DNA of 64,000 nt. It comes from Marinitenerispora sediminis (GTDB lineage Bacteria; Actinomycetota; Actinomycetes; Streptosporangiales; Streptosporangiaceae). The stretch is taken from positions 1 through 64,000 of the forward strand of contig NZ_QEIO01000016.1 of assembly GCF_003336425.1 (NCBI RefSeq), read 5' to 3'. The notes beneath the pieces were generated by a model. That model had not been told where the DNA came from, did no database searches, and saw only the letters and a program-made list of their open reading frames with translations. The translations under genes and the position numbers were made by a program. Of the stretch, positions 44,303 to 54,715 are shown one piece after another; within the stretch, counting starts at the first letter, position 1; every line of letters starts with the position of its first letter.

Positions 44303-45121
44303 TCACCCCCGGACGGCCTGCGCCACCTCCTCCGCGAGTTCCGGGGTGGCCGCGATGACGCCTGACCAGCGCCGGGTGAGATCGGGGTCGATCTCCAGGG
44401 GGCGCCCGAACGCGTCGACGACCGCGCCGCCGGCGGCCGGGACCGTCACCATCGCCGCGACCAGGTCCATGATGCGGTGCACGTCGCCGCCGGCGTCGGC
44501 GAAGGCGTCGATGGCCCCCTCCGCCACCAGCGCGCCCTCCAGGCAGGTGCTGGAGAGGATGCGGATCCGGCCGGCGCGGTCGGTCAGCCGGTGCCACGCC
44601 TCCCGCGCGCGGGGGCGGGGGCGCAGGACGTCGACAGTGGCGCCGTCCAGCCGGGTGCGGCCGGAGGTGCGGTACGGGGTCGGCCGGCCGGCCACCGCGT
44701 GCCAGGTGCGCCCGGTGTCGAACCAGCAGGTCAGCGCCTCGGTGGCCGTGCCGTCCATGCTGACCGCGGCGGCGAGGCAGGACAGCGGGACACCGGACGC
44801 GGCGTTGGCCGACCCGTCCACCGGGTCCACGACCAGCGTGACCGCCGAACCGATGTCGACGAAGCCGATCTCCTCGCTGAGCAGGTTGGTCCCGGCCTGG
44901 CGGGCCGCCTCGGCGACGGCCTCCTCGACCAGCTCGTCCACCAGCATCGTCGGGGTGCCGTCGGCCCCCATGGCGGTCTCGGCGCCGAGCTCGGCCCGGG
45001 TGTGCCGGCGGCGGGCGTCTCCGTAGGCCCGGGCCGCGGCGCGGGCGACGGCGGCCAGCGCCGGGTGGACGCCGGTCGGGAGCACCGGTTCGGGAACCGG
45101 CCAGGGGATCGCGCTGGACAT
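44303..45121 (-). CDS. Inositol monophosphatase-family phosphatase
   Basis: A 272-residue magnesium/lithium-sensitive phosphatase family protein. Metal ligands are visible in EEIG (about 85-88), DPVDGSAN (about 99-106, standard DP-I/V-DG) and a late HRIMDLVAAMV, where the usual WD-x-AA has lost its Trp but kept Asp. Substrates in this family include inositol phosphate, histidinol phosphate, PAP and sugar bisphosphates. The weakened C-terminal motif prevents a firm choice. The ATG at 45121 follows AGGAG at 5 bases. It diverges from a PLP-enzyme gene. Confidence 0.8.
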   Translation of the reverse strand: MSSAIPWPVPEPVLPTGVHPALAAVARAAARAYGDARRRHTRAELGAETAMGADGTPTMLVDELVEEAVAEAARQAGTNLLSEEIGFVDIGSAVTLVVDPVDGSANAASGVPLSCLAAAVSMDGTATEALTCWFDTGRTWHAVAGRPTPYRTSGRTRLDGATVDVLRPRPRAREAWHRLTDRAGRIRILSSTCLEGALVAEGAIDAFADAGGDVHRIMDLVAAMVTVPAAGGAVVDAFGRPLEIDPDLTRRWSGVIAATPELAEEVAQAVRG

Positions 45122-45270
45122 GTCGCTCCTGGGGTCGCGGGAGGAGGGTTTCCGGGGGCCGCGGCCCACTCTGCCGTATCGGGGCCGGCGGCCGAGGGGC
45201 GGCCCGGTGAGCGCCGGAACCGGCCGCCGGAGGCGGCCGAACGCCACTATGGGCCGGGGCCGCCGGCACC

Positions 45271-45276
45271 TACCAT
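45271..45276 (+). promoter_or_regulatory. Leaderless -10 box
   Basis: TACCAT ends 6 bases before the ATG at 45283 and there is no ribosome site. Confidence 0.45.
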
Positions 45277-45282
45277 GCGCAC

Positions 45283-46224
45283 ATGGCGATCCGCACCCCC
45301 CTGAGCCTGGACCGTATCGAAGCCGCCGCCCACCTCGTCGACCCGGCGTTCCGCGACACGCCGCAGTTCGCGGACGAGAGCCTGTCGCGGCACCTGGGAC
45401 GCGAGACGTTCCTGAAGATCGAGACCCTCAACCCGATCCGCTCGTTCAAGGGCCGCGGCGCCGACTTCCTGCTCCGCCAGACCGGGGAGACCCGCGCGAT
45501 CGTGTGCGCCTCCGCCGGCAACTTCGGCCAGGCGATGGCCTACACGGCCCGGCAGCGCGGGCTGTCGGTGCGGGTGTTCGCCGCCGCGACCGCCAACCGG
45601 GTCAAGATCGCCCGCATGCGGGAGCTCGGCGCGCGGGTCGTCATCGGGGGAGACGACTTCGATGCCGCCAAGGCCGCCGCGCGCGAGTACGCCCGGGGGC
45701 GCGCCGGCTGCGTCTTCGTCGAGGACAGCCACGAGCCGCTGCTGGCCGAGGGTGCCGGCACCATCGGCGTCGAACTCGCGCCGCTGCGCCTGGACACGGT
45801 GCTGGTGCCGGTCGGCAACGGTGCCCTCGTCTCGGGCGTGGGCCGCTGGCTGAAGGCCGACTCGCCCGAGACGCGGGTGGTGGGCGTGTGCGCCGCCGGG
45901 GCGCCCGCCATGGCGCACAGCTGGCGGTCGGGGCGCCCGGTCTCCACCTCCTCGGTGCGCACGATCGCGGACGGCCTCGCCGTGCGGGTGCCGGTCCCGG
46001 CGGCGGTGGAGTGGATGACGGAGGTGGTGGACGACGTGCTCCTGGTGGACGACACCCAGGTCCTCGCGGCGCTGCGGCTGCTGCGGGACATGCTCGGCAT
46101 CATCGTGGAGCCGGCCGCCGCGGTGGGCGTCGCCGCGCTCGCGCACCACCACGTGCCCGGTGCCCGGGTGGGCACCATCCTCACCGGTGCGAACTTCGCG
46201 CCCGAACTGGTCGCCATGCTGTGA
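45283..46224 (+). CDS. Threonine/serine dehydratase-like PLP enzyme (fold type II)
   Basis: A 313-residue pyridoxal-phosphate enzyme. The Schiff-base Lys is in RSFKGRGA (about 50), the substrate loop in SAGNFGQ, and the phosphate-binding loop reads GNGALVSG (normally GGGGL-x-SG). It resembles catabolic threonine/serine dehydratases (TdcB/IlvA catalytic domain) without the regulatory ACT domain. Serine racemase or a diaminopropionate-type reaction is possible. The changed phosphate loop adds doubt about substrate. Probably leaderless. Confidence 0.85.
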   Translation: MAIRTPLSLDRIEAAAHLVDPAFRDTPQFADESLSRHLGRETFLKIETLNPIRSFKGRGADFLLRQTGETRAIVCASAGNFGQAMAYTARQRGLSVRVFAAATANRVKIARMRELGARVVIGGDDFDAAKAAAREYARGRAGCVFVEDSHEPLLAEGAGTIGVELAPLRLDTVLVPVGNGALVSGVGRWLKADSPETRVVGVCAAGAPAMAHSWRSGRPVSTSSVRTIADGLAVRVPVPAAVEWMTEVVDDVLLVDDTQVLAALRLLRDMLGIIVEPAAAVGVAALAHHHVPGARVGTILTGANFAPELVAML

Positions 46225-46266
46225 CGGCGCGGCGGTACCCCGGGCGGACCCCGCGGGCGCGCGGTG

Positions 46267-47073
46267 TCACAGCACCCGCCCCGGTCTGGAGCGGTCCCGC
46301 AGCGCCTCGAACCGCCAGGTGTTGACCGGGTGGCTGGAGAGCAGGTTGACGAGCAGCACGAAGAAGCCCTGGTCGGTGCGGGCGCGCGCGGCGATCTCGT
46401 CGAAGTCGACGGACCGGTAGAGGTACTTGCCGGCCACGAGCACGCGCAGGCCGGTCGCACCCTCGGGGCAGAACGCGTAGGCGTGGTTGTCGGCGGTGTA
46501 CTCCTGCGCGCGGCTGAGGGACGTGCCGAGGCCGGGGATGAGGTTGGCGATCGAGATCCCGAGCTGCCGCCAGAAGGAGCTGTGCCCGGCGGCGATGTGG
46601 CCCACCTCGTGTCCGATGACGAACCGCAGGGTGTCGAGGTCGCCCTCCTTGTCGCCGACCTCGAACAGGTCGCTGTTGATGGCCACGTAGCGCCGGAACC
46701 CGTGCCCGGACGCGAAGGCGTTGATCTGCCCGTTGCCGAGCACGATGTAGGCGTCCGGCACTTCGGGCAGGTCGAACGCGCGCGCGGCGTCCACCACCAT
46801 GCGGTACGCCTCGGGGAACTGCCGTTCGCTGAGCCGCACACCGTTGACCCGCTGCCGGGCGTAGAGCTGGCCCCGAGCGAAGAACACCAGTCCGGGGATG
46901 CCGAGGAGCAGCAGCGGCTCGGTCGTCTCCCCCTGGAGCGCCCGGTTGACGGCGCCGAGCACGGCCAGCGCGCTGACGCCCAGGCACACCAGGAGCAGGA
47001 CGTTCTCCTGGGGGTGCCGGAACGCCCGCCGCCGTCGCCGGTTCCCCCAGTACATGATCGGCATGGGGTTCAT
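46267..47073 (-). CDS. M48-family membrane metalloprotease
   Basis: A 268-residue zinc protease related to HtpX/Ste24. Two hydrophobic helices lie near the N-terminus (about 25-70). The zinc motif HEVGHIAAGH is at about 157, and the third ligand Glu is in SRAQEYTADNHAY. It probably degrades misfolded membrane proteins. The ATG at 47073 has no clear ribosome site; a second in-frame ATG is 3 codons on. It lies 200 bases from the M20 peptidase tail on the same strand. Confidence 0.88.
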   Translation of the reverse strand: MNPMPIMYWGNRRRRRAFRHPQENVLLLVCLGVSALAVLGAVNRALQGETTEPLLLLGIPGLVFFARGQLYARQRVNGVRLSERQFPEAYRMVVDAARAFDLPEVPDAYIVLGNGQINAFASGHGFRRYVAINSDLFEVGDKEGDLDTLRFVIGHEVGHIAAGHSSFWRQLGISIANLIPGLGTSLSRAQEYTADNHAYAFCPEGATGLRVLVAGKYLYRSVDFDEIAARARTDQGFFVLLVNLLSSHPVNTWRFEALRDRSRPGRVL

Positions 47074-47430
47074 TCTGCAACGCCGCCGCCGGCCGCGAAG
47101 GAGACCGCCGATATCGGTCAGGGGCCGCCGTTTCCGGGCGGCGCGGGCCGGGTTCCGGACCGCCAGCGGGCCGCGGCACCGCCCGGCGGCGTCCGGATCA
47201 CTGAGAGGCCTGCCCGGACCGCGTGCGCGTATGGCGAGGGGCGTCAGCTCGGTGGGCGGGGACCGCGGCCCACCCCTGAGACCCCTCTCGGCACCCGCCG
47301 CGGCCATCGGACGGGGACGCCCTCCCGGGTCCGCCTTCGGCGCCGCCGCACCTCGCACCCGGCCCGGGCCGCGGCGGCCCCTGACCGCCGCCACCGCCGA
47401 CCGGGGCGGAGCGGCGGCCCCGGTGCCGAG
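47074..47430. other. Gap upstream of the M48 gene
   Basis: About 360 bases, no gene seen. It holds the promoter of the M48 gene and the region just beyond the original end of the M20 gene's reading frame. Confidence 0.3.
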
Positions 47431-47557
47431 CTAGAGGCGGTACGGCGGTTCGTTCGGACCGGAGTCGCGGTCGGTCTCGGGCTGGTAGGGCACGGCCCCC
47501 GGCGGCGGAGGCGGCGCCGAGATCGGAGCACCCTGCGGCGGCTCGTCCGCCCCCAGA
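47431..47557 (-). pseudogene. Out-of-frame remainder of the M20 gene's C-terminal tail
   Basis: Directly beyond the present M20 stop, another minus-strand frame continues the same Pro-rich tail. It reads EPPQGAPISAPPPPPG, then VPYQPETDRDSGPNEPPYRL and a TAG at 47433-47431. The same frame read back above 47558 gives PYRPESDRDLGAD, a second copy of the module. One base lost or gained near 47580 explains the switch. So the ancestral protein probably ended here, about 40 residues later. Confidence 0.55.
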
Positions 47558-47620
47558 TCACGGTCCGACTCCGGCCGATAGGGCCGGAGGCGGCGCCGAA
47601 ATGGGAGCACCCTGCGGCGC
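47506..47620. repeat. Direct repeat pair of about 36 bp at the M20 gene end
   Basis: Segments 47506-47541 and 47585-47620 match at about 32 of 36 positions and lie 79 bases apart. Both encode the peptide PQGAPISAPPP on the minus strand. Confidence 0.7.
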
Positions 47621-49285
47621 GGGAGCGGAGAAGGCCGGCCCGGACGGCGGATCGGTGCGGCCGAAGGGCTGGGAGGGGCCGGTCTCGGTGCCGTGGACGG
47701 GCCCGCGGGGCGCTGGCGGCGGATCGAGCAGGTCGCCGCCGGCGTGCCGGCCGGCGCGCTCGGGAGCGGCCGGAGCGGGCTCGTCGTCAGCCAGCAGCGC
47801 CGCCATGTCGGCCTGCCGGGTGGAGCCGGCGCCGTCCTCGCCGGACACGCCCGCGGGCTCCGCGGGCGGCTGCGGGTACGGCTCGGCCGCGGGCGGCTCG
47901 GCGGGCCCGGCGCCGTCCATGCCGAACGCGCTCGGCAGCTGCGGAACGCCCGAGGCGGTGTCCTCCGGCCGGGCGAGGTAGGTGAGCGCCCCGATGGTCA
48001 GGGCGGCCAGCCCGGCGCGCAGCGTGGGTTCGCGGTCGGGGGCGAAGAACGGCGAGTGGTTGCTCGGCAGCGTCCCGAGCTTCTCGTAGGGGGTCTCGCC
48101 CGGCGCCGCGGCCCAGACGTCGTGCGGGGTGCCGCCGAGGAACCAGAACACATAGGGGACCGGGTCGTCGTCGCCGGGGAGCCCGAACTCGCCGAAGTCC
48201 TCGCTCCCGGAGAACGGCTCGGGGAAGTCGACCACGTAGGCGTCGCCGAAGTACGCCCGGTGCGCCGCCGCCAGGGCGGCCGTCTCCGCGGGGTCGTTGT
48301 CGGTGACACCGGCCTGCTGCGCCAGGGTGATCTCCGGCTCGCGCGGCGCTCCCGACGCCGCGGCCTCGGCCCGCACGATGCGCTCGACGGCCGTCTGCAG
48401 CTGCCGGCCGACGCGCTCGTTGAGAGCGCGGGTGTTGACCTCCAGGTACGCCTCGTCCGGGATGATGTTGGCCTTCGTGCCGGCGCGCAGCACGCCCACC
48501 GTCACGACGGCCATCTCGCCGGGGTCGACCTCGCGGGAGACGATGGTCTGCAACCGGTTGACGATGTTGGCGGCGATGACGACCGGGTCGACCGCGGTGT
48601 GCGGCCGGGAGGCGTGCCCGCCGGTGCCGTGGATGCGCACCTGCAGGGTGGTACCGGCGCCCAGGATGACGCCGGCGCGGTGCCCGATCATGCCCGCCGG
48701 CTGCGGGCCCACGTGCTGGGCGAGCGCGACGTCGGGTCGGCCGAAGCGCTCGTAGACGCCGTCGCGCAGCATCCCGGCGGCACCGTCGACGGTCTCCTCC
48801 GCCGGCTGGGCGACGATCATGAGGGTGCCGCTCCACTGCTCGCGGGCGCCCGCGAGCAGGTCGGCCGTTCCCACCAGGCACGCGGTGTGCAGGTCGTGGC
48901 CGCACGCGTGCATGATCGGGACCTCGTTGCCGTCGCCGTCCACACCGCGCGCGGTGCTCGCGTAGGGCAGTCCCGTCCGCTCCTCCACCGGCAGGGCGTC
49001 CATGTCCCCGCGCAGCAGCACGGTGGGGCCGTCGCCGTTGCGCAGGACGCCGACGACACCGGTGCCGCCGATGCCGGTGGCCACCTCGAAGCCGGCACGC
49101 GACAGCCATTCGGCCACCGCGCGCGCGGTGCGGTGCTCCTGGTGCGACAGTTCGGGGTTGCGGTGCAGGTCGACGTAGAACCCCTCGACCAGCGGGAAGA
49201 TCTCGTCCACGAGCCCCATCACCGCGCTTCCGCGCTGCGCGACGCGCTGCGGATCGACCGCCTGCGGCACTGCTTCCACCTTCAT
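47558..49285 (-). CDS. M20-family amidohydrolase/peptidase with a frameshifted C-terminal tail
   Basis: A 575-residue zinc hydrolase of the M20D type (hippurate/IAA-amino-acid hydrolase-like). Metal and catalytic segments are MHACGHDLHTA, PAEETVDGA and the late SGSEDFGEF. The dimerisation domain contains GTGGHASRPH. The catalytic part ends near residue 425. A Pro/Ala-rich disordered tail of about 150 residues follows, which is unusual for the family. The tail's last residues (ALSAGVGP) come from a frameshift; see the adjoining remainder. The start at the ATG 49285 has GAGGA very close; the frame extends 20 codons further. Acyl-amino acid substrates are likely. Confidence 0.87.
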   Translation of the reverse strand: MKVEAVPQAVDPQRVAQRGSAVMGLVDEIFPLVEGFYVDLHRNPELSHQEHRTARAVAEWLSRAGFEVATGIGGTGVVGVLRNGDGPTVLLRGDMDALPVEERTGLPYASTARGVDGDGNEVPIMHACGHDLHTACLVGTADLLAGAREQWSGTLMIVAQPAEETVDGAAGMLRDGVYERFGRPDVALAQHVGPQPAGMIGHRAGVILGAGTTLQVRIHGTGGHASRPHTAVDPVVIAANIVNRLQTIVSREVDPGEMAVVTVGVLRAGTKANIIPDEAYLEVNTRALNERVGRQLQTAVERIVRAEAAASGAPREPEITLAQQAGVTDNDPAETAALAAAHRAYFGDAYVVDFPEPFSGSEDFGEFGLPGDDDPVPYVFWFLGGTPHDVWAAAPGETPYEKLGTLPSNHSPFFAPDREPTLRAGLAALTIGALTYLARPEDTASGVPQLPSAFGMDGAGPAEPPAAEPYPQPPAEPAGVSGEDGAGSTRQADMAALLADDEPAPAAPERAGRHAGGDLLDPPPAPRGPVHGTETGPSQPFGRTDPPSGPAFSAPAPQGAPISAPPPALSAGVGP

Positions 49286-49852
49286 TCCTCGGTCCGGAGG
49301 GCCCGCGCCGCGCTCGCGGCGCCGGTCCAGCGTCGGCGGGTGCACCGGGGCGCCGGCTCCGGCGTCACCGGCCGGTCCGCCCCGTCGCCCCTGGTACCGC
49401 CGCCGTCACCTGGCCGATTCTCCCGTTCCAGGTAACGAATCTCAAACGGCCGGCTTGGGAGGTGGCGGGCCTGCCGGCCAGGACCGCCCTCGTCAGCCCG
49501 CTGCCGCCGGTGTCGCGGCACGCCCCCAAGAGCGTCCGGAGGCGGGCCGGGCGGCCCGCCGCTCGCACCCGACAGGCCAATGTAGTGCGAGTACCGGGCG
49601 GAGCGCGCGTTTCTGGGGCGGCGATCACACCCCGCACACGCCCATGCACCCCCGGGAATGGTCGAATTTGGATCGGACCGATAGTCTGCCTTCTCAGAGA
49701 TTTCCCAGCCGCATCCGCTAGGGCTCGTTCCCTGGCAGCCGGGGCCCCGTGTCGAGGGGCGGCGCTACGCAGCGCGCCGGCGCGGATGCATGGCGTGATC
49801 GTGACCCGCACTCTTCCGTGCCCACTTCCCGAAACCGTGACTCGGAGACCTC
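49286..49852. other. Divergent gap of lower GC
   Basis: About 570 bases without a recognisable gene. 49580-49720 is less GC-rich and contains possible promoter elements for the acyltransferase gene, for example a GATAGTCT near 49678. A GTAACGAA segment near 49434 may belong to the M20 gene promoter on the other strand. No strong inverted repeat was found. Confidence 0.35.
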
Positions 49853-50965
49853 GTGGCCTCAACCACCACAGCCCTGCACCACCAGTCACATCCCGACGGC
49901 GAGAAGGCCGCGCCGTCCACCACCGCACCGGCCACCGGTGGCGCCCGCCCGCCCGGCGGTACCCCGGAACGGCGGCGCGACGCGCTGCTGGACAACGCGA
50001 AGTTCCTGCTGATCGTCCTCGTGGTGGTCGGGCATGTGATCTCGCCCGCGACCGACACCCGCCTCGCGGACGCGATCTACTTCTGGATCTACCTGTTCCA
50101 CATGCCGGCGTTCGTGCTCATCTGCGGCTACCTGTCGAAGTCCTTCGACGGGTCGGCCCGCCGCGTGGACAAGCTGCTGACGACGGTCGTCGCGCCCTAC
50201 CTGATCTTCTGGGGCATCTACGCCCTGCAGTCGCTGACCGTGGGCCGTTCCCTGCCGGACACCCCGCTCCAGCCGCTCTGGCTCACCTGGTTCCTCGCCG
50301 CGCTGTTCGTGTGGCGGCTCACGGTGCCGCTGTGGAAGCGCGTGCGCTGGCCGATCCCCGTGGCGATCGCGGTGTCGCTCGCCGCCAGCGTGGTGACCAC
50401 CGGCGACGTGTTCGGGATGTCGCGGATCCTCAGCCTGCTGCCGTTCTTCGTCGCCGGCCTCATGCTGGAACCCCGGCACTTCGAGTTCCTCCGGCAGCGC
50501 TGGGTGCGCGTCTGGGCGGTCGGCGTCGTCCTCATCACCGCGGCGATGTCCTACATCTACCTGGAGCAGCTCAGCCTGGAGTGGGTGTACTGGCGGGAGA
50601 GCCTGCTCGAACGCGACGTCGACATCCTGCCGATCGGTATCCCGGGCCGGATCGTGTTCATGGTCCTCGCGGCCTCGCTCACGGCGGCGCTGCTGTCGCT
50701 CACCCCGCGCCGCACCACCTGGTTCACCGGCCTGGGCGCGCTCACGATGTACGTCTTCCTGCTGCACGGCCTGCCCATCCGGATCGCCGAGCAGTTCGGC
50801 TGGTACGACGTGGTCAACGGCTACGTCGGCCTGGCCGTCAACACGGCGGTCGCCGTGGGGATGGTCTTCCTGCTCTGCTCGCCGTGGGTCCGCCGCGCCA
50901 CGCGGTGGGCCGTCGAGCCGCGCGTGGACTGGATCCTGCGGCGGGACCGGGCGCGCGGCGCCTGA
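49853..50965 (+). CDS. Membrane acyltransferase, NolL/fucose-4-O-acetylase-like
   Basis: A 370-residue integral membrane O-acyltransferase of family 3. About ten helices follow a disordered N-terminus. The conserved LLDNAKFLLIVLVVVGHV segment (with NAK and the His) is at about 46-63, and IYLFHMPAFVLICGYL follows. These proteins move acetyl groups to cell-surface sugars. The CDP-alcohol phosphatidyltransferase converges on it, and both could serve a surface glycopolymer. GTG start behind GGAG. A strong hairpin follows the stop. Confidence 0.82.
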   Translation: MASTTTALHHQSHPDGEKAAPSTTAPATGGARPPGGTPERRRDALLDNAKFLLIVLVVVGHVISPATDTRLADAIYFWIYLFHMPAFVLICGYLSKSFDGSARRVDKLLTTVVAPYLIFWGIYALQSLTVGRSLPDTPLQPLWLTWFLAALFVWRLTVPLWKRVRWPIPVAIAVSLAASVVTTGDVFGMSRILSLLPFFVAGLMLEPRHFEFLRQRWVRVWAVGVVLITAAMSYIYLEQLSLEWVYWRESLLERDVDILPIGIPGRIVFMVLAASLTAALLSLTPRRTTWFTGLGALTMYVFLLHGLPIRIAEQFGWYDVVNGYVGLAVNTAVAVGMVFLLCSPWVRRATRWAVEPRVDWILRRDRARGA

Positions 50966-50987
50966 CCCGCCGTCGGAGCGGAACGAC

Positions 50988-51028
50988 GAACGGGGCGGTG
51001 GTTCGCCGAGCGAACCACCGCCCCGTTC
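50988..51028. terminator. Perfect 19-bp bidirectional terminator hairpin
   Basis: Arms 50988-51006 and 51010-51028 pair perfectly over 19 bp with a 3-base loop, between two convergent genes. Confidence 0.8.
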
Positions 51029-51056
51029 ACGTCGCCGCGGCGCCGCGGCGCGGAGC

Positions 51057-52046
51057 TCAGCCCCGCAGCCGGTCGAGCTCCCGGGAGAAGTCCCGGGTGG
51101 CCAGCCACAGCTTGTACACGATGACGACCTCGAACAGCAGCAGCGCGGCGCACGAGAGCACCAGCACCGGCACCACGAGGCTCGGCCACGGGGTGAACAG
51201 CGACACGACCGCGGTGAGCGGCGCGACGACGCACACGAACATCTCGAACTCGATGCCGCTGAACAGGTGCGGGCGCACCCGGCTGCGCAGCAGCCGGTCC
51301 CGGACCCGCTCGTACCAGCCGAACTTCGCGCTGAAGCCCTGGTGCACGTCGATGACGCGCGCGCCCGCCGGATGGGCACCGGTCCGCACCTGCTCGGCGG
51401 CCACACCCGGGTTGTCGCGCAGCACCTCCTCCATGAACACGACCGGCGCGGCCTCGCCGGCGGCGCGCGGGGCGTCCTGCTCGGCGGTCTCGGTGCTCTC
51501 GGGGTCGTCCACCCCGGCGTCCACCGCGTCGCCGCGGGCCGCCGCACGCAGCTTCTCCCGCATCCCCTGGCGGGTCTTGGCCACCTGCGAGCCGTTGAGG
51601 TAGCGCAGCAGGTCGAGGAAGGTGACGACCGGGGCGAGCAGCAGGTAGACGGCGTCGCCGGTGGCCACCCACTGGCCGATCAGCAGGGCGAGCATGCAGC
51701 CGAAGAACCTGATGCGGTCGAAGACGAAGTCGACCCACGCGCCGAACACCGAGCCGTTGTTCTTCAGCCGGGCGATCTTGCCGTCCATGCAGTCCAGGAC
51801 GAAACTGAGGTGGAACAGCACGGCGCCCGCGAGCAGCCACGGCCAGTCGCCCAGTGCGAAGCAGACCGCCGATCCGAGGCCGAGCACGCCCGCCCCGAAC
51901 GTGATCTGGTTCGGGGTGATGTCGGTGCGGTTGGCGGTCCAGACGACCAGCCGCGCGGCGAGCGGGTCGACGAGGAACACCGTCCACCACGCGTCGCGCT
52001 TCTTGTAGGTGCGCTCGCGGACGTCCGCGAGTGTGAAACTCGTCAT
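51057..52046 (-). CDS. CDP-alcohol phosphatidyltransferase-family membrane enzyme
   Basis: A 329-residue enzyme with the full signature DG-x2-AR-x8-G-x3-D-x3-D at about 86-108 (begins DGKIAR). Six or so helices are split by a cytoplasmic loop of about 100 acidic/charged residues in the middle, longer than in PgsA or PssA. It transfers a phospho-alcohol from CDP-activated donor to a second alcohol. Phospholipid or polyol-phosphate polymers are possible products. An AGGAG ribosome site lies 6 bases from the ATG at 52046; the longer frame is spurious. The loop insertion may mark a specialised subfamily. Confidence 0.88.
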   Translation of the reverse strand: MTSFTLADVRERTYKKRDAWWTVFLVDPLAARLVVWTANRTDITPNQITFGAGVLGLGSAVCFALGDWPWLLAGAVLFHLSFVLDCMDGKIARLKNNGSVFGAWVDFVFDRIRFFGCMLALLIGQWVATGDAVYLLLAPVVTFLDLLRYLNGSQVAKTRQGMREKLRAAARGDAVDAGVDDPESTETAEQDAPRAAGEAAPVVFMEEVLRDNPGVAAEQVRTGAHPAGARVIDVHQGFSAKFGWYERVRDRLLRSRVRPHLFSGIEFEMFVCVVAPLTAVVSLFTPWPSLVVPVLVLSCAALLLFEVVIVYKLWLATRDFSRELDRLRG

Positions 52047-52166
52047 CTCATCTCCTGCGGGACTCCCGGCCGGGGTCGAGGGATCGGGCGCGCCACCGGG
52101 TGGCGACGCGCCGGGAGGGAGCACGATCCGGCGGGAGGGGAGGGTGGGTTTCAGCCGGAAGATCAT

Positions 52167-53761
<1,595 letters not shown>

Positions 53762-53779
53762 TCCTCTCCCACCCCGACG

Positions 53780-53804
53780 CCCCGGCCGGACCGCCCGGCC
53801 GGGG
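53780..53804 (+). terminator. Terminator-like hairpin behind guaB1
   Basis: CCCCGGCCGG and CCGGCCGGGG arms (10 bp, 5-base loop) start 19 bases after the guaB1 stop. Confidence 0.6.
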
Positions 53805-53806
53805 AG

Positions 53807-54296
53807 GGCACCGTCTACTAGGGCTTCCCCGGCAAGGCCGAACTGGTCACCGCGCTGATCGGGTGCGGCGTGGACCGGCTCACCGGGCACCTGCGCTCCG
53901 CCGCCGAGGCGCGTCCGGAGCCGCCGCGCGCGGCACTGGCCGCGGTGCTCGCGCGCCGGACTGGAGTTCATCGGCGGCCACGAGCCGCTGGCCCGGCTGC
54001 GCACGTCGGAGGCGTGGCGGAGCCGGCGGGCGTGGCATGAGACGGCCCGGCGGATCCCCACGAACGCCGTCGGCGTGCTCGTGGCGATCCTGGTCCTGCT
54101 GGTGGCCGCCGGCGGGCTGCCGCGGGATCTCGGTACGCGGGTGGTCGGGGCGGGGCTGTTCGGGATGGCCGTGACCGTCGCGCTGGACTGGCGGACCCGG
54201 CGGCCGGACCCGCCGGTGGAGGAGGTCCTGGCCCCGCTGACGCGGATGGCGGCCGGTTCCCTGGACGCCGAGGCGGCGCGGGCGGTCGCCGGCTGA
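53807..54296 (+). pseudogene. Decayed TetR-family regulator gene
   Basis: Reading from 53807 gives GTVY, a TAG stop, then GFPGKAELVTALIGCGVDRL. This is the end of a TetR helix-turn-helix (normally TVYYHFPGKAELV) and the next helix. One base later than in frame, at about 53960, the C-terminal half continues: LEFIGGHEPLARLRTSEAW through LFGMAVTVALDW to the stop at 54296. So the gene has lost its N-terminus, gained a stop (TAC to TAG) and carries a +1 insertion. The 73-codon open piece from 54075 is therefore a remnant, not an independent membrane protein. Confidence 0.75.
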
Positions 54297-54715
54297 GACC
54301 CGGCCCGTCGGCGCGGCGCCGTCCTTTGGGCCGCGGCGCGGTGCCCGGCGGGCCCGGGACGCACCCGATGCGGATCGTCCGAGCCCGCCGCCGCGCGGAG
54401 CCTGGCGCGTGCCTGCCCTGGCCCCGTCGAGCGCGGCCGGCCGCGACACCCCGTCGGGTTTCACCGTGTCGTGGCGGCCACGGTGCCACGCTAGGGGTGG
54501 GACCCGCGGCGGCGCATCGGCCGTCCGGCGTATCCGGGAAGCTGCTCCCGGAGGATGGTGCCGTCATCCTCCGGGCGGACCGCCCGTACGGCGGCGGGCG
54601 CACCCGCCGCGGATCATGGTGCGCGGAACGATTCCGCGGGGTGCCGCGTCGTCCCGGGTGGGGACGTTCGCCTGAGCTCCGGCCGCGCCGGGGCGACAAC
54701 GGGGAGGAGGACACC
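54297..54715. other. Gap without recognisable gene
   Basis: About 420 bases with no protein I can support. Complementary segments such as CCGTGTCGTGGCGGCCACGG near 54466 can form a hairpin. The right end is the leader of the DUF3592 gene. Confidence 0.3.

Noticed and set aside
47244-47561. A 105-codon minus-strand ORF next to the M20 gene
   Set aside because: Its translation is an Arg/Ser/Pro-rich shadow. The meaningful frame here is the out-of-frame tail of the M20 protein.
54075-54296. A 73-codon ORF that looks like a small membrane protein
   Set aside because: The upstream in-frame sequence shows that it is the C-terminal half of a broken TetR gene.
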